From: Loktanella sp.
GTDB lineage: Bacteria > Pseudomonadota > Alphaproteobacteria > Rhodobacterales > Rhodobacteraceae
Reading direction: 5' to 3'
Length of the DNA stretch: 13,568 nt
NCBI GenBank assembly: GCA_003551805.1
Contig: PUNR01000262.1
Span: 1 to 13,568, forward strand
Part shown: positions 7,993-13,568 of the stretch, piece after piece
Position numbering within the stretch: the first letter of the stretch is position 1
Layout: each line of letters starts with the position of its first letter
Translations under genes and position numbers: made by a program
Notes under the pieces: generated by a model
Seen by the model: the letters and a program-made list of their open reading frames with translations, nothing else
Databases searched by the model: none
Told to the model about the DNA's origin: nothing

Positions 7993-8790
7993 TCACCCCG
8001 CCAGATGCGCAAAGGCGGGGTCCATCGCAAAGCGCCAGTTCCTGCGCGGCCCGGCCATAACGTTGAGATAATACATCTCGACGCCATAGGGGGCGGCGCA
8101 GGGGTGATGGCCTTTGGGCACCAGCACCACGTCATGATTGGCGGGGGCCATGGTTTCATCAAGGCGATGATCGTCGGTATAGACCCGCTGGATGCCATAG
8201 CAATCGCCGGGGTTCAGGCGGTGGTAATAGGTTTCCTCCAGATGCGTGATGCGGGGGAAATCATCCTCGTCATGGCGGTGCGGCGGATAGGATGACCAAT
8301 GGCCCGCAGGGGTGAAAACCTCTGTCACCAGCAGGCTGTCGGCGACATCGCGGCCTTCCATGGCGATGTTGTTGATGTGGCGGGTGTTGGTACCTTTACC
8401 GCGCTCTTCCAGCGTGATGCCATCCGGCCCCAGCACCTGCGCGCTGCGCCCGCCCGCGCTGGGCGCACTGCAAACGGCGAGCGTGCAGTTGCTGGTCGCC
8501 ACCGCACGCCACGGCGCGGCGGGCGGCACATAAAGGCAATGCGGCGCTGTGCGTTCGAACACATCCAATCTGTCGCCCATTTTGCCGAAATCCTGCCCTG
8601 CGGCGGTGATATTGGCATGACCTTCAACCAGCACGAGGATTGCTTCGCGCCCGTGCAGCAGGCCTTCGGCGACCTCGCCAGCGGCCAGACGCCACAGATC
8701 GAAACCAACATAGGTCCAGCCTGCATCCTTTGGTGTGATCGCATGGACAAGGCCGCTTGTCCCGGATGGTTTGCGCAAAAGATCAGCCAT
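7993..8790 (-). CDS. iolB: 5-deoxy-glucuronate isomerase
   Basis: Converts 5-deoxy-D-glucuronate to 2-deoxy-5-keto-D-gluconate in myo-inositol catabolism, in the cytoplasm. The 265-residue bicupin matches IolB length. Diagnostic segments lie in the C-terminal half: HWSSYPPHRHDEDD (164-177) with the metal-site histidines, LEETYYHR (184-191), QRVYTDD (201-207), VLVPKGHHP (222-230) and YYLNVMAGP (240-248). The order and spacing of these motifs are those of IolB, distinct from the related KduI. It is the last gene of the leftward operon; its ATG overlaps the stop of the ABC ATPase by one base (TGATG). The upstream GGCGGA is a weak ribosome site, suggesting translational coupling. The other inositol enzymes (IolC, D, E) are not in the window. 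Placement beside the transporter is what links that importer to inositol. Confidence 0.92.
   Translation of the reverse strand: MADLLRKPSGTSGLVHAITPKDAGWTYVGFDLWRLAAGEVAEGLLHGREAILVLVEGHANITAAGQDFGKMGDRLDVFERTAPHCLYVPPAAPWRAVATSNCTLAVCSAPSAGGRSAQVLGPDGITLEERGKGTNTRHINNIAMEGRDVADSLLVTEVFTPAGHWSSYPPHRHDEDDFPRITHLEETYYHRLNPGDCYGIQRVYTDDHRLDETMAPANHDVVLVPKGHHPCAAPYGVEMYYLNVMAGPRRNWRFAMDPAFAHLAG
7995..8021. other. GC-rich hairpin at the convergent gene junction
   Basis: A perfect 8-bp inverted repeat, ACCCCGCC (7995-8002) and GGCGGGGT (8014-8021), with an 11-base loop. It lies 5 bases after the semialdehyde dehydrogenase stop and inside the last codons of iolB. Neither strand has a T-run after the stem, so it is not a classical intrinsic terminator. 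It may act as a Rho-dependent or 3'-end-stabilising hairpin for one or both transcripts, or be a by-product of coding sequence. Confidence 0.35.
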
Positions 8791-9572
8791 CAGACCGTTC
8801 CGCCCAATGATCCTTCCAGCGCGGCCATTTCCTGGCCGCCTGCCATCAGGTCTTGCAAAGCCTCTGGCGTGATCTCGCCACGGGCGGCGGTGCCAAGGGT
8901 CTTGCCGCGGTTCAACACAGTGAACCGATCACCCACGGCCATCGCATGGCGCACGTTATGAGTGATAAAGACAATCCCGATCCCCGTCTTGCGCACACGG
9001 TCGATGGTAGACAGCACATTGGCGGTCTGGCGCACACCAAGTGCGCTGGTTGGTTCATCAAGGATCAGGACCTTCGCCCCGAAATGCACCGCGCGGGCAA
9101 TTGCAACTGTCTGGCGTTCGCCCCCCGACAAAGTGCCGACGGCCTGATCAGGGGACCGCAGGTTGATCCCCATTTTGCGCATTTCGGCCATGGTCACGTC
9201 ATTGGCGGTTTTGAAGTCCATGAATTTGAACGGCCCGACCTTGCGGATGGGTTCACGGCCCATCCAGAAATTGCGGGTCACGCTCATCAGGGGGATCATC
9301 GCAAGGTCTTGGTAAACCGTGGCGATGCCTGCTTCCATCGCGTCACGGGGGCTGTCAAAATGCATCTGCTGGCCACCGAACAGAATTTCGCCGCTGGTCG
9401 GTTTATGCACGCCTGCCATGGTTTTGATAAAGGTCGATTTACCTGCGCCATTGTCGCCCAACAGGCAATGGCATTCACCGGGGCGAATATCAAAGCTGAC
9501 GCCGTTCAATGCGATCACTGGGCCAAAATGTTTGGCGATATCGCGCATTTGGATGATGGGTTCGGTCGTCAT
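8790..9572 (-). CDS. Sugar/polyol ABC transporter ATP-binding protein, single domain (FrcA type)
   Basis: ATPase of the importer encoded by this operon, expected to work as a homodimer on the permease. The 260 residues form one complete ABC domain. Elements are Walker A GDNGAGKST (39-47), Q-loop Q88 in VYQDL, signature LSGGE (148-152), Walker B VLILDEP (168-174, E173) and switch H205 (FITHN). Length and the segment VYQDLAMIPLMSVTRNFWMGRE resemble FrcA-like ATPases of alphaproteobacteria, which are half the size of RbsA/XylG-type proteins. It is not a broken double-domain gene: the C-terminus is natural and followed directly by iolB. The start ATG lies 1 base after the permease stop and has GGGAGAG (9580-9586) as ribosome site. 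By context the substrate is probably inositol or a related polyol, though fructose- or ribose-type sugars cannot be excluded. Confidence 0.9.
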   Translation of the reverse strand: MTTEPIIQMRDIAKHFGPVIALNGVSFDIRPGECHCLLGDNGAGKSTFIKTMAGVHKPTSGEILFGGQQMHFDSPRDAMEAGIATVYQDLAMIPLMSVTRNFWMGREPIRKVGPFKFMDFKTANDVTMAEMRKMGINLRSPDQAVGTLSGGERQTVAIARAVHFGAKVLILDEPTSALGVRQTANVLSTIDRVRKTGIGIVFITHNVRHAMAVGDRFTVLNRGKTLGTAARGEITPEALQDLMAGGQEMAALEGSLGGTV

Positions 9573-9573
9573 A

Positions 9574-10689
9574 TCAACGCTCTCCCGTAATGATGCGGCG
9601 GATGTAGGTGTTCAGGATCACAGCAAAGAGCAGGATCACCCCAAGGAACACGCGGAACAGGCTGGATTCGACACCGGCAAAGAACAGACCTTGCTGCACG
9701 ACACCAAAGATCAGCGCACCAAGGGCAGCCCCGACAACCGACCCATAGCCGCCCGTCAGCAACGCGCCGCCGATGACCACGGCGATGATCGCCTCGAATT
9801 CTTTCAACAAACCACGGTCAGCACCGGCTGATCCGAATTCGATCACCTGACAGGTCGCAAAGACGCAGGCGCAAAAAGCGGTGAACATGAACATCTGGAT
9901 TTTGACACGGTTGACCGGCACGCCGACATAACGCGCGGCCTGCGCGTCACCGCCAGCGGCAAATATCCAGTTGCCGAATTGCGTACGTGTCAGGATGATA
10001 TGGGCGACGATCACAAGCCCCAGCGCCCAGATAATCAACATGGGGATACCGTCGACGACAGGCTGTCCGGCGCGGGTACCGCGCGAAAAGACTTCGATCA
10101 CGCCAAGATCGCCCAGCCAGACAAAGAACGCACCGCCCACCTTGCCGCCGAACAGGGGGGCGAGCCAGTCACCCGCTGCGGCCTCGGATATACCGCCGAT
10201 GATGGTGCGGCGTTCGATCAGTTGGGGGAAAAAGATGGTAAAGCCGCGCAGGATGAAAAGGAACGCCAGTGTGACGATGAAACTCGGCAGGCCGGTGCGC
10301 ACCACGATGATACCGTTCAGCGCGCCGATGGCGATACACAAAGCGAAGGTCAGCAGGATCGCCACCCAGACAGGCCAGCCCAGTGTTACTGATATGATCG
10401 CGATGGACATGCCGGCAAAGCCGATCATGGACCCCACGCTCAGGTCGAATTCGCCTGCGATCATCAGCATGCAGGCCCCGACCGCGATAATCATGAATTG
10501 CGCCGAAACGGTGGACCAGTTCAGCACGCCTTGCGGATTGAACATGCCGCTGTCACCGGCAAAAACAATGAAAAAGGCGAAGACGGCGACGGTGCCGACA
10601 ATGGCGCCCAGCTCTGGCCGGATCAGCGCCTTGCGCAGTTTTGATGTTTCCTTGATCCGTTCGTCAACGGTCGCGCCCGTGTTGGACAT
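9574..10689 (-). CDS. Sugar/polyol ABC transporter permease (FrcC/RbsC type)
   Basis: Inner-membrane permease of the leftward importer; it should form a homodimer and pair with the single-domain ATPase. The 371 residues fit the BPD_transp_2 family. After a charged N-terminus (DERIKETSKLRKALIRPE) come several hydrophobic stretches. The family motif GEFDLSVGS (79-87) is followed by RTGLPSFIVTLAFLFILRGFTI, the loop TRTQFGNWIFAAGGDAQAARYVGV, and AVVIGGALLTGGYGSVVGAALGALIFG near the end. I place the start at ATG 10689 (MSNTGAT) because AAGGGA (10695-10700) precedes it by 5 bases. An in-frame ATG at 10731 would put 14 extra residues inside the terminator hairpin. It follows the binding-protein gene after a 72-base gap holding that terminator, so its expression is probably lower than that of the binding protein. 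Confidence 0.9.
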   Translation of the reverse strand: MSNTGATVDERIKETSKLRKALIRPELGAIVGTVAVFAFFIVFAGDSGMFNPQGVLNWSTVSAQFMIIAVGACMLMIAGEFDLSVGSMIGFAGMSIAIISVTLGWPVWVAILLTFALCIAIGALNGIIVVRTGLPSFIVTLAFLFILRGFTIFFPQLIERRTIIGGISEAAAGDWLAPLFGGKVGGAFFVWLGDLGVIEVFSRGTRAGQPVVDGIPMLIIWALGLVIVAHIILTRTQFGNWIFAAGGDAQAARYVGVPVNRVKIQMFMFTAFCACVFATCQVIEFGSAGADRGLLKEFEAIIAVVIGGALLTGGYGSVVGAALGALIFGVVQQGLFFAGVESSLFRVFLGVILLFAVILNTYIRRIITGER

Positions 10690-10720
10690 CGTGATCCCTT
10701 CCTGTTGTGCGCAGTCAAAA

Positions 10721-10750
10721 AAGGCGGGCACTATGCGAAGCGCCCGCCTT
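10721..10750 (-). terminator. Intrinsic terminator (attenuating) between binding protein and permease genes
   Basis: Read on the minus strand, the arms AAGGCGGGCGCT and AGTGCCCGCCTT form a 12-bp stem (one G-U pair) around a 6-base loop. Four further T residues follow, so the run after the GC core is six T. It lies 11 bases after the binding-protein stop and about 30 bases before the permease start, inside the operon. Partial read-through is needed for the permease, ATPase and iolB genes unless another promoter exists. Differential expression by such a hairpin is common in binding-protein-dependent transport operons. Confidence 0.85.
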
Positions 10751-10761
10751 GCACCCTTGGT

Positions 10762-11709
10762 TTAGCGGTATTCGCCAGCCAGATCGGCCACCAGATCCAG
10801 CGCGTCGGCAGTCACAAAACCGGGGCCGGAGTTGATGTTGTTGCCGGGCAACACGCCAAAGCGGTGATAGTTGGTCAGCACGACTACCGGCAGATAGGCT
10901 TGCAGGAACGGTTGCTGGTCAATGCCCCATTCGATGACACCATCGCGGATTGCCTGCACGATATCGCCGCCCAGATCGAAGGTGCCGAAATAGATATCAC
11001 CGGCCAAGCCCATCTGGTCCAGCGCCATGATTGTCGGATCAGCCGAGGTCGGCCCAAGTGTCAACACAGCATCAGTATCGGGGTTGGCGTTCAGATAGGC
11101 CATGACGCGGTTCTGGATCTCGGACGGGTCCTGCCCGCTGTCGATCATCTGGTTGCCCAGTTCCACGCCCAGTCCGTCAGCAAAACCCTGACAGCGTTCG
11201 GTGGATGCCGGTTGTGCGATATAATGGTTCACGCATAGGAACGAGCTTACCCCGTCACCCGCTGCGCGCTGGCCTGCGGCAAAGCCTGCGTCATATTCAG
11301 GCTGGCCCACATACATCAGCGCGCCGACTTCGCGGGCCTGTTCGGGTGTGCCGGAATTGATGATGATGACTTCGATGCCTGAATCCACCGCGTTGCGGAT
11401 CGGGCCTGACAGCACGTCGAAATCGGCCAATGTGGTGATGATCCCGTCAGGTGCGCTGGCTGCGGCCTGTTCGATGATCCGCGCCATATCGGCAAGGTCA
11501 CCTGTGGGCGGGTTGCGGTATTCGACCGACACGCCCATCTGTTCGCCACCAAGGGCAAGGCCGTTCTTGATTGTGTTCCACCAGCTGTCGCTGTCAGGCG
11601 CATGGCTGACCAGAATATAGCGTTCGCCTTCGGCCATTGCCGCATTGGCGCTGACCATTGCGGTGGCGGCAACAGCGGCGACTGTCAACGTTTTCATAAC
11701 TTTTTTCAT
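10762..11709 (-). CDS. Periplasmic sugar/polyol-binding protein of ABC transporter
   Basis: Captures the substrate in the periplasm and delivers it to the permease. The 315-residue precursor starts with MKKVMK, a hydrophobic segment (about 7-24) and a cleavage site after AMA (residue 26), giving a mature protein beginning EGERYILVSHAPDSDSWW. The fold is that of ribose/galactose-type binding proteins (Peripla_BP_4 / COG1879), with strands such as DGIITTLADFD, GIEVIIINSG and a hinge region GTFDLGGDIVQAIRDG. Two cysteines (C159, C173) could form a periplasmic disulfide. Start 11709 is chosen because GGGAGGA (11714-11720) sits just upstream and the signal peptide begins there. A frame extension to 11754 adds charged, non-signal residues. 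It is the first gene of the leftward operon, transcribed from the divergent region with the palindromic operator. The ligand is inferred to be inositol-like from iolB; the sequence alone does not settle it. Confidence 0.9.
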   Translation of the reverse strand: MKKVMKTLTVAAVAATAMVSANAAMAEGERYILVSHAPDSDSWWNTIKNGLALGGEQMGVSVEYRNPPTGDLADMARIIEQAAASAPDGIITTLADFDVLSGPIRNAVDSGIEVIIINSGTPEQAREVGALMYVGQPEYDAGFAAGQRAAGDGVSSFLCVNHYIAQPASTERCQGFADGLGVELGNQMIDSGQDPSEIQNRVMAYLNANPDTDAVLTLGPTSADPTIMALDQMGLAGDIYFGTFDLGGDIVQAIRDGVIEWGIDQQPFLQAYLPVVVLTNYHRFGVLPGNNINSGPGFVTADALDLVADLAGEYR

Positions 11710-11768
11710 AATGTCCTCCCAAACAGGTTGCGGGCGAATCTGGTCCCTCCCCATCGCGCCCTGACGAA

Positions 11769-11797
11769 ACTGTAGGAGGGTTCAAAGTAAATTGCAA
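11769..11797 (-). promoter_or_regulatory. Putative promoter of the binding-protein/transporter/iolB operon
   Basis: On the minus strand, TTGCAA (11797-11792) is a plausible -35 element. It is followed by a 17-base spacer and TACAGT (11774-11769) as a -10 element, each matching four of six consensus bases. Transcription would begin near 11762, leaving a leader of about 50 bases before ATG 11709. The -35 hexamer is one arm of the palindromic operator, so bound repressor would block polymerase directly. This is inferred from sequence only. Confidence 0.5.
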
Positions 11798-11807
11798 CCG
11801 GTTGCAA
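11792..11807. promoter_or_regulatory. LacI-type operator, perfect 16-bp palindrome
   Basis: TTGCAACCGGTTGCAA reads identically on both strands and has the central CpG typical of LacI-family operators. It is located between the divergent lacI-type gene and the transporter operon, 78 bases upstream of the regulator ATG and 82 bases upstream of the binding-protein ATG. It overlaps the proposed -35 elements of both promoters. The adjacent regulator, with its LacI helix-turn-helix, is the obvious ligand. Confidence 0.85.
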
Positions 11808-11830
11808 AAAGACGTGAATAATTGTTTATT
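11802..11830 (+). promoter_or_regulatory. Putative promoter of the LacI-family regulator gene
   Basis: TTGCAA (11802-11807), the right arm of the operator, is a possible -35 element. A 17-base spacer and TTTATT (11825-11830) as -10 element follow, each with four of six consensus matches. The region 11808-11860 is strikingly AT-rich against the GC-rich background. Operator overlap would give autorepression. The evidence is sequence resemblance only. Confidence 0.4.
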
Positions 11831-11840
11831 TCTGACAACC

Positions 11841-11863
11841 GGCGCATGTAATAAAAGGCGCAT
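11841..11863 (+). repeat. Short direct repeat GGCGCAT upstream of the regulator gene
   Basis: Two copies of GGCGCAT (11841-11847 and 11857-11863) lie 16 bases apart between the proposed regulator promoter and its ribosome site. They are followed by a small inverted repeat CATCT/AGATG (11861-11865, 11870-11874). They would fall in the 5' leader of the regulator mRNA. They may be chance; no function is assigned. Confidence 0.3.
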
Positions 11864-11885
11864 CTAACCAGATGGATGGCGGAAA

Positions 11886-12884
11886 ATGACAGTGACCCTG
11901 AAAGAGGTGGCAATCCGCGCGGGCGTATCCCGTTCGGCTGTGTCACGCACCTTTACCGAAGGCGCGTCAGTGTCGGCCAAAACACGCGCCAAGGTGGAAA
12001 AGGCTGCTGTAGAACTGGGATACAGTCCCAATGCGCTGGCCTCTTCGCTGACCACGGGCCGGACCAAGCTGATCGGTCTTGTGTCGAACAACTTTCACAA
12101 CCCGCTGTTTCTGGAAGTCTTCGATCTGTTCACGCGCGGGTTGCAGGAACGCGGCCTGCGGCCTTTGCTGGTCAATCTCAGCGCTGAAACCGATCCCGCA
12201 AATTCCGTGCGGATGCTGCGGCAATATTCGGTCGACGGCGTGATCGTCGCCTCCTCCACCCTGCCGCCCAGCTTTGCCGAGGCGTTTCGCGATGTGGGCA
12301 TTCCTGTCGTGCATTCCTTTGGCCGATACACGTCCAGCCCGCAGGTGCATGTCGTCGGCATCGACAACATCGCCTGCGGACGGATGGCCGCGCAGCGCCT
12401 GATCGCCACCGGATCGCAGCGCGTGGCGTTTCTGGGCGGGCCGGAAAAGGCGACATCGACGCAAGACCGCGAACGCGGTTTTCTGGAGGTCATGGCAAGC
12501 CGTCCCGACATCGCCACCACCGTCAGCTATGCCAGCGCCTATTCCTTTGACGCTGGCCGCGTGGAAATGGCGCGGCTTTTGCAATCCACCCCGGCGCAGG
12601 CTTACTTCTGCGGTGACGATGTGCTTTCCATCGGCGCATTGTCTGCAATCCGGGATGCGGGGCTACAGGTGCCAGAGGATATCGGCGTGATCGGCCTGAA
12701 CGATATGGCGATGGCGCGGTGGGAAAATATCAACCTGACCACGATCCGTCAGCCGATTGCCGAAATCATCGGCGCGTCGGTGGATCTGGTGGTTGGCACG
12801 ATCGACCAGCCAGAACGTCACCCCGAAACGCGGCTGTTTCCGTGCCGCATCATCGAGCGCGGCACGTTGCGGCCATTGGCCTAG
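11886..12884 (+). CDS. LacI-family transcriptional repressor
   Basis: Dimeric DNA-binding repressor expected to respond to the imported substrate or a catabolite. The 332-residue protein begins with a LacI helix-turn-helix: TLKEVAIRAGVSRSAVSRTF (4-23), with recognition helix around S15-S20. The hinge helix YSPNALASSLTTGRT (46-60) includes the leucine (L51) that inserts at the central CpG in this family. A periplasmic-binding-like effector domain follows from about residue 62 (KLIGLVSNNFHNPLF), with VDGVIVASS, GIDNIACGRMAAQRL, RVAFLGGP and the late segment DIGVIGLNDMAMARW ... TTIRQP. It is divergent from the transporter/iolB operon, 176 bases from the binding-protein ATG, and the perfect palindrome between them is its probable site. 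Start ATG 11886 is preceded by GGCGGA. The stop TAG overlaps the stop of the convergent oxidoreductase. Confidence 0.92.
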   Translation: MTVTLKEVAIRAGVSRSAVSRTFTEGASVSAKTRAKVEKAAVELGYSPNALASSLTTGRTKLIGLVSNNFHNPLFLEVFDLFTRGLQERGLRPLLVNLSAETDPANSVRMLRQYSVDGVIVASSTLPPSFAEAFRDVGIPVVHSFGRYTSSPQVHVVGIDNIACGRMAAQRLIATGSQRVAFLGGPEKATSTQDRERGFLEVMASRPDIATTVSYASAYSFDAGRVEMARLLQSTPAQAYFCGDDVLSIGALSAIRDAGLQVPEDIGVIGLNDMAMARWENINLTTIRQPIAEIIGASVDLVVGTIDQPERHPETRLFPCRIIERGTLRPLA

Positions 12885-13568
12885 CGGAACATCGGCGGGC
12901 GGGCGTCTGTCCATGCACCATCCGCCTTGGCCGATGCAACGCTGGCATAAACCGCCGCCATTGACCGCAATCCGTCCTCGGCCAAAGGCAAGCCGTCACT
13001 GCTGCCGCCCCTGATTGCGGCGGCTATATCGACATAGATATTGGCGACCGCCAGCGGGAACCCTTCGGGATGGGCAATCGCGACACGGCTGAGGCGCGCG
13101 GCATCGGAACAAAGCCCGGGTTCGCCTTTTTCCATGATCTGGGTGCGCCCGCCGACAGGGGTATAATAGACCTGATTGGGCTGTTCGGACGCCCAGCGCA
13201 TCCCGCCGGTTTCACCGAAAATCTGGATATCGAACCCGTGCTGCCGCCCGATGGCCACAGAACTGGTCCACAACCGCCCGACCGTGCCACCCGCCATGCG
13301 GAAATTGACCATGGCGTCATCTTCCAGCACGCGGCTGGCAATGGTCGATGCGAAATCGGCGGATACCTTTTCCACCTCATCGCCCACGATAAAGCTCGCC
13401 ATATGCAGCGCATGGATGCCGCAATCGGCGAATTGCCCCGACACGCCCGCCATCGCCGGATCATAGCGCCAGCGCACGCGGGGGTTATCCGCATCGGTCG
13501 CATCACCGTGGTGGCCGTGGCTGAAATTGGTGACGACCAGCCTGACCTTGCCGATCTCGCCGGCGCGG
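12881..13568 (-). CDS. Gfo/Idh/MocA-family oxidoreductase, C-terminal part (cut by window edge)
   Basis: The frame is open to the right edge, so the 228 visible residues (read from 13567 leftward) are the C-terminal two thirds of a protein whose N-terminal NAD(P)-binding domain lies outside. Visible features are WRYDPAMAGVSGQFADCGIHALHMASFIVG, carrying the Asp and His of the conserved Gfo/Idh DxGxH-type motif (here DCGIH), then a beta-sheet domain (VNFRMAGGTVGRLWTSSVA, FGETGGMRW), HPEGFPLAVANIYVDIAAAI and an end LRSMAAVYASVASAKADGAW. An internal GTG at 13477 is unlikely to be the start because conserved sequence (KVRLVVTNFSHGHHGD) continues upstream. Such proteins are often inositol or sugar dehydrogenases, and a role with the inositol-linked operon is plausible. 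The substrate cannot be told from this portion. It converges on the regulator gene with a 4-base overlap. Confidence 0.85.
   Translation of the reverse strand, partial: RAGEIGKVRLVVTNFSHGHHGDATDADNPRVRWRYDPAMAGVSGQFADCGIHALHMASFIVGDEVEKVSADFASTIASRVLEDDAMVNFRMAGGTVGRLWTSSVAIGRQHGFDIQIFGETGGMRWASEQPNQVYYTPVGGRTQIMEKGEPGLCSDAARLSRVAIAHPEGFPLAVANIYVDIAAAIRGGSSDGLPLAEDGLRSMAAVYASVASAKADGAWTDARPPMFR

Noticed and set aside
8299..8961. A 220-codon plus-strand frame opposite iolB and the ATPase gene.
   Set aside because: No domain or ribosome site is seen, and it crosses the boundary of two well-supported minus-strand genes.
11836..11842. A second operator for the LacI-type regulator (CAACCGG).
   Set aside because: Only one half-core matches; the other arm does not mirror it, so it is at most a weak half-site.
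1..13568. Mobile elements, CRISPR arrays, tRNA or rRNA genes, phage or defence modules.
   Set aside because: No terminal inverted repeats, transposase motifs, regularly spaced repeats or RNA-gene sequences were seen, and nearly all bases are used by recognisable metabolic genes.

Overview
This window looks like a sugar and polyol catabolism region of a GC-rich alphaproteobacterium, most likely a marine Rhodobacterales (Roseobacter-type) species. The basis is codon bias, tight gene packing, and gene content: a gguA/gguB/araD1-type block, a Gfo/Idh sugar 1-dehydrogenase, IolB, and FrcA/FrcC-like transport genes. The taxon is inferred from these features, not proven. I see no insertion sequences, CRISPR arrays, rRNA or tRNA genes, phage genes or toxin/defence genes. 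No gap between genes exceeds about 180 bases.

Left block (30-7989, + strand): six genes separated by 16 bases or less, or overlapping, so probably one operon whose promoter lies left of the window. In order they are a double-domain sugar ABC ATPase (gguA-like), its permease (gguB-like), an AraD1-family (fumarylacetoacetate-hydrolase-like) sugar-acid dehydratase, an IlvD/Edd-family [Fe-S] aldonate dehydratase, a Gfo/Idh/MocA D-galactose / L-arabinose 1-dehydrogenase, and an alpha-ketoglutarate semialdehyde dehydrogenase. Together they encode uptake plus the non-phosphorylative (Weimberg-type) route from a pentose such as L-arabinose to 2-oxoglutarate. Two expected parts are absent: the periplasmic binding protein (ChvE-like) and the aldonolactonase.

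Middle block (11709 down to 7993, - strand): a four-gene operon of periplasmic sugar/polyol binding protein, permease, single-domain ATPase and iolB (5-deoxy-glucuronate isomerase). It is convergent with the left operon, with only 3 bases between the two stop codons. A strong intrinsic terminator hairpin sits between the binding-protein gene and the permease gene, so it probably sets a high ratio of binding protein to membrane components. IolB suggests myo-inositol or a related cyclitol as the transported substrate, though this is inferred.

Right block: a LacI-family repressor (11886-12884, +) is divergent from the middle operon. The 176-base divergent region carries a perfect 16-bp palindrome, TTGCAACCGGTTGCAA. 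Each arm can serve as the -35 element of one of the two outward promoters, so one bound repressor could control both its own gene and the transporter/iolB operon. The last gene (12881 to beyond the right edge, -) is the C-terminal part of another Gfo/Idh/MocA oxidoreductase, overlapping the repressor stop by the shared tetranucleotide CTAG.

I did not find a convincing previously undescribed system. The points most worth a second look are the double-duty operator, the intra-operon terminator, the unproven substrate of the iolB-linked transporter, and the missing lactonase and binding protein.
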